In this document: positions 47,894 through 55,513 of the stretch, one piece after another
Layout: the number at the start of each line of letters is the position of its first letter
Numbering within the stretch: position 1 is the stretch's first letter
DNA from: CAZMXP01 sp964570285
Lineage (GTDB): Bacteria; Planctomycetota; PLA2
Assembly (NCBI GenBank): GCA_964570285.1
Contig: CAZMXP010000032.1
Span: forward strand, 1 to 59,662
Length of the DNA: 59,662 bases
Direction: 5' to 3'
The notes under the pieces: generated by a model
What the model saw: only the letters and a program-made list of their open reading frames with translations
Told to the model about the DNA's origin: nothing
Database searches by the model: none
Position numbers and translations under genes: made by a program

Positions 47894-49855
47894 CTAGGCC
47901 TTCACGCCCCGGCCTTCGAGGAGGGGGAAGGACCAGCGCCGGAGGGCGGGGATGTGGATGTCGATCCAGTACTCCGACCAGTCGATGCGCCCGGGATCGC
48001 AGCCGAAGCGCACGCGCTCCTCCGGGGAGAGGGCGGCGGTGAGCTTCTCGATCCGCTCCGCCTCGAAGATCTGGTCGTTCTCGAGGATGAAGGGGCGGTA
48101 GAGCTCGATCAGCTTCTCCACCCGGTCGAGGGACTTCTCCGCGCGGCGCAGCGGCGCCCGGGCGAAGGGCAGCACCCGGCCGAGCACGCGCACGACCGCC
48201 TTCTGGCGAGGCGCCGAGAACCTTCGATAGCGGCGCCGGGAGACGCCGATCGTGTCGAACTGCCGCCGCAACCAGGGGGCCACGCCCGGGAGCGTCCGGT
48301 AGTGCTTGCGATGGGCGAGGCCGGTCAGCTCGATCGAGCGCCGCATGTCGCACGGATTGCGCGAGGATGTCGCGATCTGGTAGAGCGGGTCGTGGCGCCG
48401 CTCGACGAGCGCCGCGCAGATCAGCGTCATCGCCCGCGTGACCAGATCGACCGGGACGATGTCGAGCCGCTTCCTCCCGTTGCTCGGGAGCTGCCGGAAG
48501 TAGGTTCCGAGCAGCCAGGAGAGCGGCGCCGACGTGTTGATCCCCTCGTTCCAGCCGCGGAAGGGCTCCTCCGTGGAGGTCTCGACGATCGACGGGCGCA
48601 CGACGGCGATCGGCAGGCCGGCGCCGCGCCGCAGCAGCAGCGACTCGGCGAGGCTCTTCGTGTAGGTGTAGGTGTTCGGCCACCCCCACGAGAGGGCGCG
48701 CTTCATGCCGAGCGTGATGAGCCGCTGGCGCAGGCCCCCGCCGGCCTCTTCGGACTCCTCGGCGCGCACGAGGCGGGCGAGCTCGTTGCGTTCCTTCTCC
48801 GCATCGAACGTCGCGTCGCCGCGCGGGTTGTAGTCGGGCAGGATCCGCTCCGGGATGCGGCCGTTCCGGCTGCCGGCGACGTAGCAGGTCGACAGGTGGA
48901 GGAGCGCGGCGTGCGCGCAGCCGCGCAGGAAATCGATCACGTGCAGCGTGGCGTCCACGTTCGTCGCGGCGGCCCAACGCACGTCGGGGCCGAACTCGGT
49001 GATGCCGCCGCTGTTCACGATCAGGTCGAGCGAGGCCGCGAGGGATCGCCTCGCCTCGGCGGAGAGGCCGAGTCCGGGCAGGCACATGTCCCCCTCGACG
49101 ACCTGGACCTTCGCGAGGCTCTCGGCGGGGATCCCCGCGAACAGCGGGGACTCGCTCCACATGCGCCGGACGCGCTCCGCGCCGGACGTGGACCCCTTGC
49201 GCCGCACGAGCAGGTGGATCGCGCCGATCTGCGGCAGCTCGCGCATCAGGTTCGAGAGCCAGACCTTCCCGATGAAGCCCGTGCCCCCGACGAGGAGGAT
49301 CTGCTTGCCGGAGAGCGCGCTCACCACGCCGAGCTCCCCGCGGTTGGGGCCATCCTCGAAGAGGACGATCGCCTTGGCCGGGGCGGGCGTCGCGGGTTCC
49401 GCGCTCGCGAACTCCGCCTGCTCGAGCCGGCCGGTGGCGATGCCGTCGCGGAACTCCATGCGCGGGCAGACGACGCGGCGGATGCCCGCCGCCCGCGCCA
49501 GCGGACGCGCGACGTGATCGAGGAGGCTCGTCGAGAGGGAGTCGCACGGCGGCGCGGCGGGCAGCTTCTGCACGAGTTCCTCGCCGAGGAAGTCGAGCCG
49601 GTCGCGGCTCATGCCCCGTAGCGGAAGGTGGAGCAGTCGAAGCGCGAACCGCCGCGCCCCGAGCCCCCAGAAGATCCAGCGCAGCGGGGCGAGGCAGAGC
49701 AGCACGACGGCCCTCACATAGCGCTCGCGCATCCCCTGGGCGTGGATGCAGAAATAGTAGAGCTGGCGCACCACCGGGTAGGCGTAGCGGCGCGGGGACG
49801 AGCCGAGGGACTCCCTCGTCTCACCCTCGCCCAGGCCCTCCCATGCGCGGCTCAT
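47894..49855 (-). CDS. Fatty acyl reductase fused to a degenerate HAD-like domain
   Basis: The 653-residue protein has two parts. Residues about 190-653 form a fatty-acyl-CoA reductase module: NADP loop GGTGFIGKVW, the FAR-specific GWPNTYTYTKSLAES with Tyr 396/Lys 400, and a C-terminal sterile-type region. These enzymes reduce acyl thioesters to fatty alcohols or aldehydes. Residues about 25-150 resemble the latter half of an HAD-IB phosphatase (ARPLARAAGIRRVVC, RMEFRDGIATGRLEQ), but I see no N-terminal DxDxT nucleophile, so this part seems inactive or truncated. The ATG at 49855 has GGAG 15 bases upstream. It is the first gene of the operon. Confidence 0.82.
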   Translation of the reverse strand: MSRAWEGLGEGETRESLGSSPRRYAYPVVRQLYYFCIHAQGMRERYVRAVVLLCLAPLRWIFWGLGARRFALRLLHLPLRGMSRDRLDFLGEELVQKLPAAPPCDSLSTSLLDHVARPLARAAGIRRVVCPRMEFRDGIATGRLEQAEFASAEPATPAPAKAIVLFEDGPNRGELGVVSALSGKQILLVGGTGFIGKVWLSNLMRELPQIGAIHLLVRRKGSTSGAERVRRMWSESPLFAGIPAESLAKVQVVEGDMCLPGLGLSAEARRSLAASLDLIVNSGGITEFGPDVRWAAATNVDATLHVIDFLRGCAHAALLHLSTCYVAGSRNGRIPERILPDYNPRGDATFDAEKERNELARLVRAEESEEAGGGLRQRLITLGMKRALSWGWPNTYTYTKSLAESLLLRRGAGLPIAVVRPSIVETSTEEPFRGWNEGINTSAPLSWLLGTYFRQLPSNGRKRLDIVPVDLVTRAMTLICAALVERRHDPLYQIATSSRNPCDMRRSIELTGLAHRKHYRTLPGVAPWLRRQFDTIGVSRRRYRRFSAPRQKAVVRVLGRVLPFARAPLRRAEKSLDRVEKLIELYRPFILENDQIFEAERIEKLTAALSPEERVRFGCDPGRIDWSEYWIDIHIPALRRWSFPLLEGRGVKA

Positions 49856-49863
49856 CGGTCCAT
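49852..49863 (-). other. Three-codon mini-ORF overlapping the start of the reductase gene
   Basis: ATG-GAC-CGA-TGA on the minus strand ends inside the ATGA that starts the acyl reductase gene, with GGAG just upstream. It could reload ribosomes for the operon's first gene or be chance. Confidence 0.2.
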
Positions 49864-49905
49864 CGGCTCCAGATCGGGGCCCTCGCCCCTCTGCGGCAAC
49901 GCCGC

Positions 49906-49935
49906 AAGGTAGCAGCCCCTGGGGGGTGGCTTCAA
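49906..49935 (-). promoter_or_regulatory. Candidate promoter of the lipid operon
   Basis: On the minus strand TTGAAG (49935-49930) is followed after 18 bases by TACCTT (49911-49906). Transcription would start about 44 bases before the first gene, with a small TGCGGC-GTT-GCCGCA hairpin at the RNA 5' end. Confidence 0.4.
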
Positions 49936-49995
49936 GGGAAGCGAGGGGCGGTGGTCGCCGCCGGTACAATCGGGCCCGGGGCCGCGACGATCCAC

Positions 49996-50067
49996 GCCGG
50001 CGTAGCTCAACGGTAGAGCCCTGGTTTTGTAAACCAGAGGTTGTGGGTTCGATTCCCACCGCCGGCT
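49996..50067 (+). tRNA. tRNA-Thr (anticodon TGT)
   Basis: All arms fold: acceptor GCCGGCG/CGCCGGC, D-arm GCTC/GAGC, anticodon stem CTGGT/ACCAG with loop TTTGTAA, T-arm GTGGG/CCCAC with TTCGATT. The anticodon TGT reads ACA and related threonine codons. The 3' CCA is not encoded, unlike in the three tRNA genes further on. TACAAT at 49965-49970 may be its -10 element. Confidence 0.95.
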
Positions 50068-50084
50068 CTCGCGCACTCCCCTCC

Positions 50085-51365
50085 CTACTCGAGTGTGGCC
50101 GAACGGATGAAGTCGAGTTCGGGGAACTCCTGGGCGAGGTAGGCGTTGCCCTCGCCCTGCAGACGCCCCTGATGAGGGCCCCCCCCCTGCGGCGGGCCGT
50201 CGCCGTAGCCGGCATGGAAGCGGTCGACGACCTCGAGGCCCTCCACGACGCGCCCGACGGGCGCGAAGCCAAGGCTGTCGAGGCTCTTCCGGTTGTCGGC
50301 GGTATTGACGAAAAGCTGCACCGTGCGGCTGTTCTTCTCCCCGCTCTGGGTCGCGAAGACGAGGGTGCCGCGCTCGTTGGGCAGGATCACGGGGTCGTCG
50401 GGGATCCGCGCGAGGCGCCAGACGGCATTGACGCGCGGGTCGCCGTGGATGCCCCACTGCGCGACGAATCGCGGCAGCACGCGGAAAACCGCGGTCTCCT
50501 TGAAGTACCCGATGCGGGCCAGGTTGTAGAGACGGTCGGCCCCGTTCGGCGCCCACGCACGCTCCACTTCGACGACAAAGGTCCCCTTCGTCGTCAGGAA
50601 CCGGACGCGGAAGCGTTCGGGCGCCCGCTCCCGGGCCAGCGTGGGGGCCAGCAGGGCCGGGTGGTAGGCCTCGCGCACCCGCCGGGCGGCCTCGACGAAG
50701 AGGCCGCCCTCCCTCGCCGCGAGGTCGTCGAGTTCTTCCAGTGCCGGGAGAGCCGCATGGCCGATGAGGCCCAGCGCCATCGCCGCCCGACTGCGGACGG
50801 CGGCATCTTGGGCTGCGAGGGCCTGCCTCAGGCCGTCAAGGATGGGGGGGCTCGGGGGCCCGAAGGCGCCGAGCAGCAGCGCGGCGCAGGCCTGCGCGCG
50901 CGGCTCAGCCCCCTTCAGGATCCCGAGGAGGTCGGATACGGAGTCCGCAGCGAGGGTGTCCTGGAGGTCACCCTCCCGCTCCCATTGGCCCGGGGAGCGG
51001 TTGAAGCGGAGCGTCCGTTCCAGATGCGGCGTGCGGTAGTCGGGACTGATCGTGGCCCTCCCCCTCACGGCGAGGATCGTGGGGCTCCTGCCGAAGGCCC
51101 GTAGCTCCACGTCGCGGAGCGAGAGCAGGAATCGGGCCGTGTCGAGGAGTCGCCCCTCCGGCAGCGTCAGCGTGTGCGGCCCCCCCGCGCTCAGCGTCGC
51201 CACCCCCTCGAGCGGGAAGAGGACGAGAGCGTCCAGCCGCTCCGCAAGTCGCTCCAGGAATTGGCCCACGGTCTCGCCCGGGGCGACCTCGAGCGTCGTG
51301 TCGGCCGACCGCGCGGGAAGGGCCAGCAGGGCCACGGCCAAGGGCAGGATTCGCGCCAATCTCAT
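50085..51365 (-). CDS. Exported cyclophilin-type peptidyl-prolyl isomerase with N-terminal repeats
   Basis: The 426-residue protein has a signal peptide (ILPLAVALLALPARSA). A region near residues 25-105 loosely resembles secretin/TonB short N-terminal domains, and a few HEAT-like helices follow (residues 130-240, AMALGLIGHAALPALEEL). A cyclophilin domain occupies about residues 250-420 (YFKETAVFRVLPRFVAQWG, ERGTLVFATQSGEKNSRTVQ, FAPVGRVVEGLEVVD). It should catalyse proline isomerisation in envelope protein folding; the active-site Arg in FRVLPRFVAQ is present. It is transcribed on its own, divergent from the methyltransferase. Confidence 0.85.
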   Translation of the reverse strand: MRLARILPLAVALLALPARSADTTLEVAPGETVGQFLERLAERLDALVLFPLEGVATLSAGGPHTLTLPEGRLLDTARFLLSLRDVELRAFGRSPTILAVRGRATISPDYRTPHLERTLRFNRSPGQWEREGDLQDTLAADSVSDLLGILKGAEPRAQACAALLLGAFGPPSPPILDGLRQALAAQDAAVRSRAAMALGLIGHAALPALEELDDLAAREGGLFVEAARRVREAYHPALLAPTLARERAPERFRVRFLTTKGTFVVEVERAWAPNGADRLYNLARIGYFKETAVFRVLPRFVAQWGIHGDPRVNAVWRLARIPDDPVILPNERGTLVFATQSGEKNSRTVQLFVNTADNRKSLDSLGFAPVGRVVEGLEVVDRFHAGYGDGPPQGGGPHQGRLQGEGNAYLAQEFPELDFIRSATLE

Positions 51366-51393
51366 GGCCGGATTCTGTCACAATGGGGCATGA

Positions 51394-52215
51394 ATGCATG
51401 AGATGGGGGCGACCGACGGCGAGCGGGAAATCGACTGGGGAAGGACCAGCGGCGACTACGCGCGATTCAGGCGCGGGTACCCGGAGAGCTTCTTCCGGAG
51501 GCTCAGCGCGCTGGAGGTGGGGGTGCCTGGGGAGAGGGTCGTCGACCTCGGGACAGGCACGGGGGTGCTCGCGCGGGAGCTGGCCCGCCGGGGCTGCTCG
51601 GTCGTGGGAGTCGACATCTCCGCCGGCCAGATCGAGGCGGCGCGGGCCCTCGCCGCAGAGGAGGGGCTCTCCGCCGAATTCCGGGTCGCCGCCGCCGAAG
51701 AGACAGGCCTGCCGGGCGCCTCCTTCGATCTGGTCACCGCGAGCCAGTGCTGGCTCTACTTCGACGAGGCGCGGATCGTGCCCGAGATCCTGAGGCTCCT
51801 CGCCCCCGGAGGCAGGCTGCTGACCTGCCACCAGTGCTGGCTGCCGAGGCGGGATGTCGTCGCCTGCACGACGGAGGAGCTTGTGCTCAAGTACAACCCC
51901 GACTGGTCGGCGGCGGACTACGCGGGCCGCATCCCCCCGATGCCCGCTTGGGCGGAGGGGCGCCTCGTTCTGGCCGGCATGTTCTGGTTCGACGAGCGAC
52001 TCCCCTACACGAGGGAGTCGTGGAGGGGCAGGATCCGGGCCTGCCGAGGGGTCGGCGCCACGCTCCCCCCAGAGCAGGTCGAGGCGTTCGACCGGGAGTT
52101 GGGCAAGCTGCTCGAGGTCATCACCGAGGGAGAGGAGTTCTCCGTCCTCCACCGGATCGACGCCCACCTCTTCCGGCCCCCGGACCCCCCCGACGAACCC
52201 CCTCAGGCGGCGTAA
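51394..52215 (+). CDS. Class I SAM-dependent methyltransferase
   Basis: The 273-residue protein has methyltransferase motif I VVDLGTGTGVLARELA (about residue 49), acidic motif VVGVDIS, and LAPGGRLL after the central strands, in the UbiE/Methyltransf_11 style. An extra C-terminal part contains Trp-rich segments (MFWFDERLPYTRESWRGR). Substrate unknown. The ATG at 51394 is one of three close starts (51403 is the next in frame); no strong ribosome site is visible. Confidence 0.85.
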   Translation: MHEMGATDGEREIDWGRTSGDYARFRRGYPESFFRRLSALEVGVPGERVVDLGTGTGVLARELARRGCSVVGVDISAGQIEAARALAAEEGLSAEFRVAAAEETGLPGASFDLVTASQCWLYFDEARIVPEILRLLAPGGRLLTCHQCWLPRRDVVACTTEELVLKYNPDWSAADYAGRIPPMPAWAEGRLVLAGMFWFDERLPYTRESWRGRIRACRGVGATLPPEQVEAFDRELGKLLEVITEGEEFSVLHRIDAHLFRPPDPPDEPPQAA

Positions 52216-52244
52216 GATTCCCCAGTGGCCGTCGATCCGTCAAG

Positions 52245-52272
52245 TTGACAGGTCCGACTGGCACCCTAGAAT
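52245..52272 (+). promoter_or_regulatory. Strong sigma70-type promoter of the tRNA-tuf operon
   Basis: A consensus TTGACA (52245-52250) and TAGAAT (52267-52272; 5 of 6) are separated by 16 bases. Transcription would start near 52280, before tRNA-Gly. It is the best promoter in the window, fitting the most highly expressed operon. Confidence 0.85.
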
Positions 52273-52334
52273 GCCCGTTTCCCCTTTTCGGGCCGTGGAC
52301 GTGTCGTGCGTCAGGGGCCGCAGGGGGGAGATAG

Positions 52335-52408
52335 GCGGGTGTAGCTCAATGGTAGAGCCCCAGCCTTCCAAGCTGGTTGTGTGGGTTCGATTCCCATCAC
52401 CCGCTCCA
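52335..52408 (+). tRNA. tRNA-Gly (anticodon TCC)
   Basis: The cloverleaf is complete: acceptor GCGGGTG/CACCCGC, D-arm GCTC/GAGC, anticodon stem CCAGC/GCTGG with loop CTTCCAA, T-arm GTGGG/CCCAT. CCA is encoded at 52406-52408. It is the first of the tRNA-tuf cluster. Confidence 0.95.
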
Positions 52409-52453
52409 GTACCTGCTCTTTCGGGCGGAACGCGCCCGGTGAAAACGAGATCT

Positions 52454-52528
52454 GCTGCCGTAGCTCAGGGGTAGAGCACCTCCTTGGTAAGGAGGAGGTC
52501 ATGGGTTCAAATCCCATCGGCAGCTCCA
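52454..52528 (+). tRNA. tRNA-Thr (anticodon GGT)
   Basis: Acceptor GCTGCCG/CGGCAGC, anticodon stem CCTCC/GGAGG with loop TTGGTAA (anticodon GGT, reading ACC/ACU), T-arm ATGGG/CCCAT with TTCAAAT. CCA is encoded at 52526-52528. Order tRNA-Gly, tRNA-Thr, tuf matches the classic bacterial arrangement. Confidence 0.95.
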
Positions 52529-52645
52529 TCGTGGTATCAGCCCTCCCTTCACGCGGCGGCGGGGGAGAGGGTGTCGGACGGGCGTCGCAGGCTGCCGGCT
52601 AAACAAACCGAGAAGAACGGCAAGAACAGGAAGAAGGATCCAGGG

Positions 52646-53851
52646 ATGGCCAAGGAAGTCTTTCAGAGGACGAAGCCCCACTGCAACATCGGGACGATCG
52701 GGCACATCGACCACGGCAAGACCACCTTGACCGCGTCGATCGTCTACACGCTCGCTGCGGCCTCGGGAGCGAAGTTCAAGAGCTATCACGAGATCGCGAA
52801 GGGGGGCACGGTTCGCGACGAGACCAAGGTCGTGACGATTTCGGTCGCGCACGTCGAGTACGAGACCGAGAACCGCCACTACGCCCACGTGGACTGCCCG
52901 GGTCACGCCGACTACGTGAAGAACATGATCACCGGCGCCGCGCAGATGGACGGCGCGATCCTCGTGGTCGACGCGGCCGACGGACCGATGCCCCAGACGC
53001 GCGAGCACATCCTGCTCGCCCGCCAGGTGGGCGTGCCGGCGATGGTCGTCTTCCTGAACAAGTGCGACCTCGTGGACGACCCCGAACTCCTCGACCTCGT
53101 CGAGCTCGAGGTGCGCGAACTGCTCACCGAGTACGAGTTCCCCGGCGATGCGATCCCCGTGATCCGCGGCGCCGCGCTGCCGGCGCTGCAGGCGACGAAT
53201 CCCGGCCCGACCAACCCGGACAGCAAGTGCATCTACGACCTGATGAAGGCGTGCGACGAGTACATCCCGCAGCCCGTCCGCGAGACGGACAAGCCCTTCC
53301 TGATGCCGGTCGAGGACGTCTTCTCGATCAAGGGGCGCGGCACCGTCGCGACCGGCCGCATCGAGCGCGGCATCGTGAAGGTGGGCGAGAAGGTCGAGAT
53401 CGTCGGGCTCAAGAAGGAGACGACCGACTCCGTCTGCACCGGCGTCGAGATGTTCAACAAGACGCTCGACCAGGGGCAGGCGGGCGACAACGTCGGCCTG
53501 CTGCTGCGCGGCATCGAGAAGGAGCAGATCGAGCGCGGGCAGGTCATCGCGCAGCCGAAGACGATCACCCCCCACACGCAGTTCGAGTGCGAGGTCTACG
53601 TGCTGACGAAGGAGGAGGGCGGTCGCGCCAACCCGTTCTTCAGCGGATACCGCCCCCAGTTCTACTTCCGGACGACGGACGTGACGGGCGCGATCAAGCT
53701 CGAGGGCGCGGAGATGTGCATGCCCGGCGACAACATCAGGATGACGGTCGAGCTCATCACGCCGATCGCCATGGAGCAGAACGTGCGCTTCGCCATCCGC
53801 GAGGGCGGACGGACCATCGGGGCGGGGGTCGTCACGAAGGTCATCGCCTGA
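52646..53851 (+). CDS. tuf: Elongation factor Tu
   Basis: The 401-residue protein is EF-Tu, delivering aminoacyl-tRNA to the ribosome. GTPase motifs are GHIDHGKTT (P-loop), DCPGHADYVKNM (G3) and FLNKCDLVDD (NKCD, G4); domains II and III follow. Switch I is odd: KGGTVRDETKVVTISVAHVEYET replaces the usual EKARGITINTAHVEYET, so the Arg-Gly of RGITI is Lys-Val while the Mg-binding Thr is kept. I recall this form from planctomycete EF-Tu. The ATG at 52646 fits the conserved N-terminus; the longer frame upstream reads through tRNA DNA. Confidence 0.97.
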   Translation: MAKEVFQRTKPHCNIGTIGHIDHGKTTLTASIVYTLAAASGAKFKSYHEIAKGGTVRDETKVVTISVAHVEYETENRHYAHVDCPGHADYVKNMITGAAQMDGAILVVDAADGPMPQTREHILLARQVGVPAMVVFLNKCDLVDDPELLDLVELEVRELLTEYEFPGDAIPVIRGAALPALQATNPGPTNPDSKCIYDLMKACDEYIPQPVRETDKPFLMPVEDVFSIKGRGTVATGRIERGIVKVGEKVEIVGLKKETTDSVCTGVEMFNKTLDQGQAGDNVGLLLRGIEKEQIERGQVIAQPKTITPHTQFECEVYVLTKEEGGRANPFFSGYRPQFYFRTTDVTGAIKLEGAEMCMPGDNIRMTVELITPIAMEQNVRFAIREGGRTIGAGVVTKVIA

Positions 53852-53885
53852 CGGCGGGAGGAGAGGCGCACAGCGGCCACACCAA

Positions 53886-53961
53886 ACGGGCGTAGCTCAA
53901 CTGGCAGAGCAGCTGATTCCAAATCAGCAGGTTGTGGGTTCGATTCCTACCGCCCGTGCCA
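53886..53961 (+). tRNA. tRNA-Trp (anticodon CCA)
   Basis: Acceptor ACGGGCG/CGCCCGT, anticodon stem GCTGA/TCAGC with loop TTCCAAA, T-arm GTGGG/CCTAC, discriminator G and encoded CCA (53959-53961). It lies between tuf and secE, as in many bacteria. Confidence 0.95.
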
Positions 53962-53985
53962 TTTGAATCGACCGGACTCGGACCT

Positions 53986-54420
53986 ATGGAAACCTACAAG
54001 AGCGGACAGGGCAGTTTCACGCGGCTCTCGGCAGCCATCAGCCTGGGCGTCGTCGTGCTCCTCGGGTGCGCGAACGTCTACTACTGGATCCGGGACCCGC
54101 GCACCGACCAGCCGATTTTCGGCCTCGGGTCGGACCTGCTGCGGAACGTGCCGGGCGTCGGCGGGCCGCTCTCGTGGAAACTGCTCCTCTGCGTGGCCCT
54201 GTTCGTCGGCTCGATGATCCTGCTCAAGCGTCTCCTCACCCGTCCCGCGACGGTCGACCTGCTCGTGGAGACCGAGATGGAGATGCGCAAGGTCTCGTGG
54301 CCGACGCAACTCGAGGCCCGGAACGCGACCGGGATCGTCATTCTTGTCACGCTCGTACTCACGGGAGCGCTCACGGCCTTCGACTACGTGCTCCGCACGT
54401 TGTTCGCCTTCGTGTACTGA
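53986..54420 (+). CDS. secE: Preprotein translocase subunit SecE
   Basis: The 144-residue protein has the SecE C-terminal block EMRKVSWPTQLEARNATGIV followed by the conserved membrane helix (VTLVLTGALTAFDYVLRTLF). Two extra N-terminal hydrophobic segments (AAISLGVVVLLGCANVYYW, WKLLLCVALFVGSMILL) give a three-helix form like E. coli SecE rather than the short one-helix type. SecE clamps SecY in the translocon. The ATG at 53986 is preferred over the read-through frame from the tRNA. Confidence 0.93.
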   Translation: METYKSGQGSFTRLSAAISLGVVVLLGCANVYYWIRDPRTDQPIFGLGSDLLRNVPGVGGPLSWKLLLCVALFVGSMILLKRLLTRPATVDLLVETEMEMRKVSWPTQLEARNATGIVILVTLVLTGALTAFDYVLRTLFAFVY

Positions 54421-54423
54421 GAG

Positions 54424-54957
54424 ATGGCCATGCAATGGTATGTGCTCCGGGTGGCCAGCGGCCAGGAGGACCGCGTCCGTCGCGGGCTCGAGGCGCGCGT
54501 GAAGGCGGGTGCCGTCGAGGACAAGATCCCGCGCATTCTCGTGCCGACCGAGTCGGTCACCGAGATGCGCGGGGGCAAGCGGCGCACGATCAAACGCAAG
54601 ATCTACCCCGGCTACGTCCTCGTCGAGATGGAACTCGACGAACCCACCTGGTTCCTGATCCGCGAGACCCCCGGGGTCGGGGACTTCATCGGGGCGCACG
54701 GCAAGCCCGAGTCGATGGCGCCCGAAGAGGTCGAGAAGCTGCTCGGGCAGGTCGAGAAGGACGTGGAGAAGGGGCCGAAGCTCAAGATCGAGTTCGCCAA
54801 GGGCGACGCGGTCAAGATCAAGGAAGGCCCGTTCGAGGGGTACGACGGCGTCGTGGACGACGTGGACACGAAGAAGGGGACGCTGAAGGTCATGATCACC
54901 GTCTTCAACCGGCCCACGTCGGTGGAGCTGGGCTACTGGCAGGTCGAGGGGATTTGA
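54424..54957 (+). CDS. nusG: Transcription termination/antitermination factor NusG
   Basis: The 177-residue NusG has the NGN domain (QWYVLRVASGQEDRVRRGLE, KIYPGYVLVEMELD, RETPGVGDFIG) and a C-terminal KOW domain (KGDAVKIKEGPFEGYDGVVDDV). It binds RNA polymerase and links transcription to translation or Rho. It follows secE by three bases, as is universal. Confidence 0.97.
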   Translation: MAMQWYVLRVASGQEDRVRRGLEARVKAGAVEDKIPRILVPTESVTEMRGGKRRTIKRKIYPGYVLVEMELDEPTWFLIRETPGVGDFIGAHGKPESMAPEEVEKLLGQVEKDVEKGPKLKIEFAKGDAVKIKEGPFEGYDGVVDDVDTKKGTLKVMITVFNRPTSVELGYWQVEGI

Positions 54958-55012
54958 CGGCGTCGAGCGAGCCACTTCGAACCGAGGAGAGGAAACCGGA
55001 AGGACCGCGCCC

Positions 55013-55447
55013 ATGGCCAAGCAAGTCACAGCGAAGATCAAGCTCCAGTGCCCCGGAGGCAAGGCGACGCCCGCGCCGCCGGTCGGCCCGGCGCTCGGCC
55101 AGCACGGCGTGAACATCGGACAATTCGTCCAGCAGTTCAACGCGGCGACGGCAGACCGCCCCGGGCTCGTCATCCCGGTGGAGATCACGGTCTACAAGGA
55201 CCGGACCTTCACCTTCATCATGAAGTCGCCCCCGGCGTCGGTGCTCCTGAAGCTTGCCGCGGGCCTCGAGACGGCCTCGAAGGAGCCCGGCCGGACCATG
55301 CTCGGGTCCGTGACCCGGGCGCAGGTGCGCGAGATCGCCCAATCCAAGCTCGCGGACCTGAACGCCGGGAGCCTCGAGGCGGCGGAGCGCATCATCGCCG
55401 GCACGGCCCGCTCCTGCGGGATCGAGGTGGTCGAGGGCAAGCCGTAG
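55013..55447 (+). CDS. rplK: 50S ribosomal protein L11
   Basis: The 144-residue L11 begins MAKQVTAKIKLQCPGGKATP and has GPALGQHGVNIGQFVQQFN and the C-terminal rRNA-binding domain (GSVTRAQVREIAQSKLADLN). It builds the GTPase-associated centre with 23S rRNA. GAGGAGAGG lies upstream of the ATG. Confidence 0.97.
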   Translation: MAKQVTAKIKLQCPGGKATPAPPVGPALGQHGVNIGQFVQQFNAATADRPGLVIPVEITVYKDRTFTFIMKSPPASVLLKLAAGLETASKEPGRTMLGSVTRAQVREIAQSKLADLNAGSLEAAERIIAGTARSCGIEVVEGKP

Positions 55448-55513
55448 GGCATTCGGAAACGCAACACAGGCGTGGGAGTCCCGGCGACGGGACGCTCGGA
55501 CCACGGAGGATCC

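Noticed and set aside
50085..50270. Upstream extension of the acyl reductase gene to supply the missing HAD nucleophile motif
   Set aside because: The in-frame extension runs over the tRNA-Thr gene on the other strand and contains no DxDxT.
52484..52645. Longer N-terminus of EF-Tu
   Set aside because: The added codons come from the tRNA-Thr gene and spacer; EF-Tu begins MAKEVFQRTKPH.
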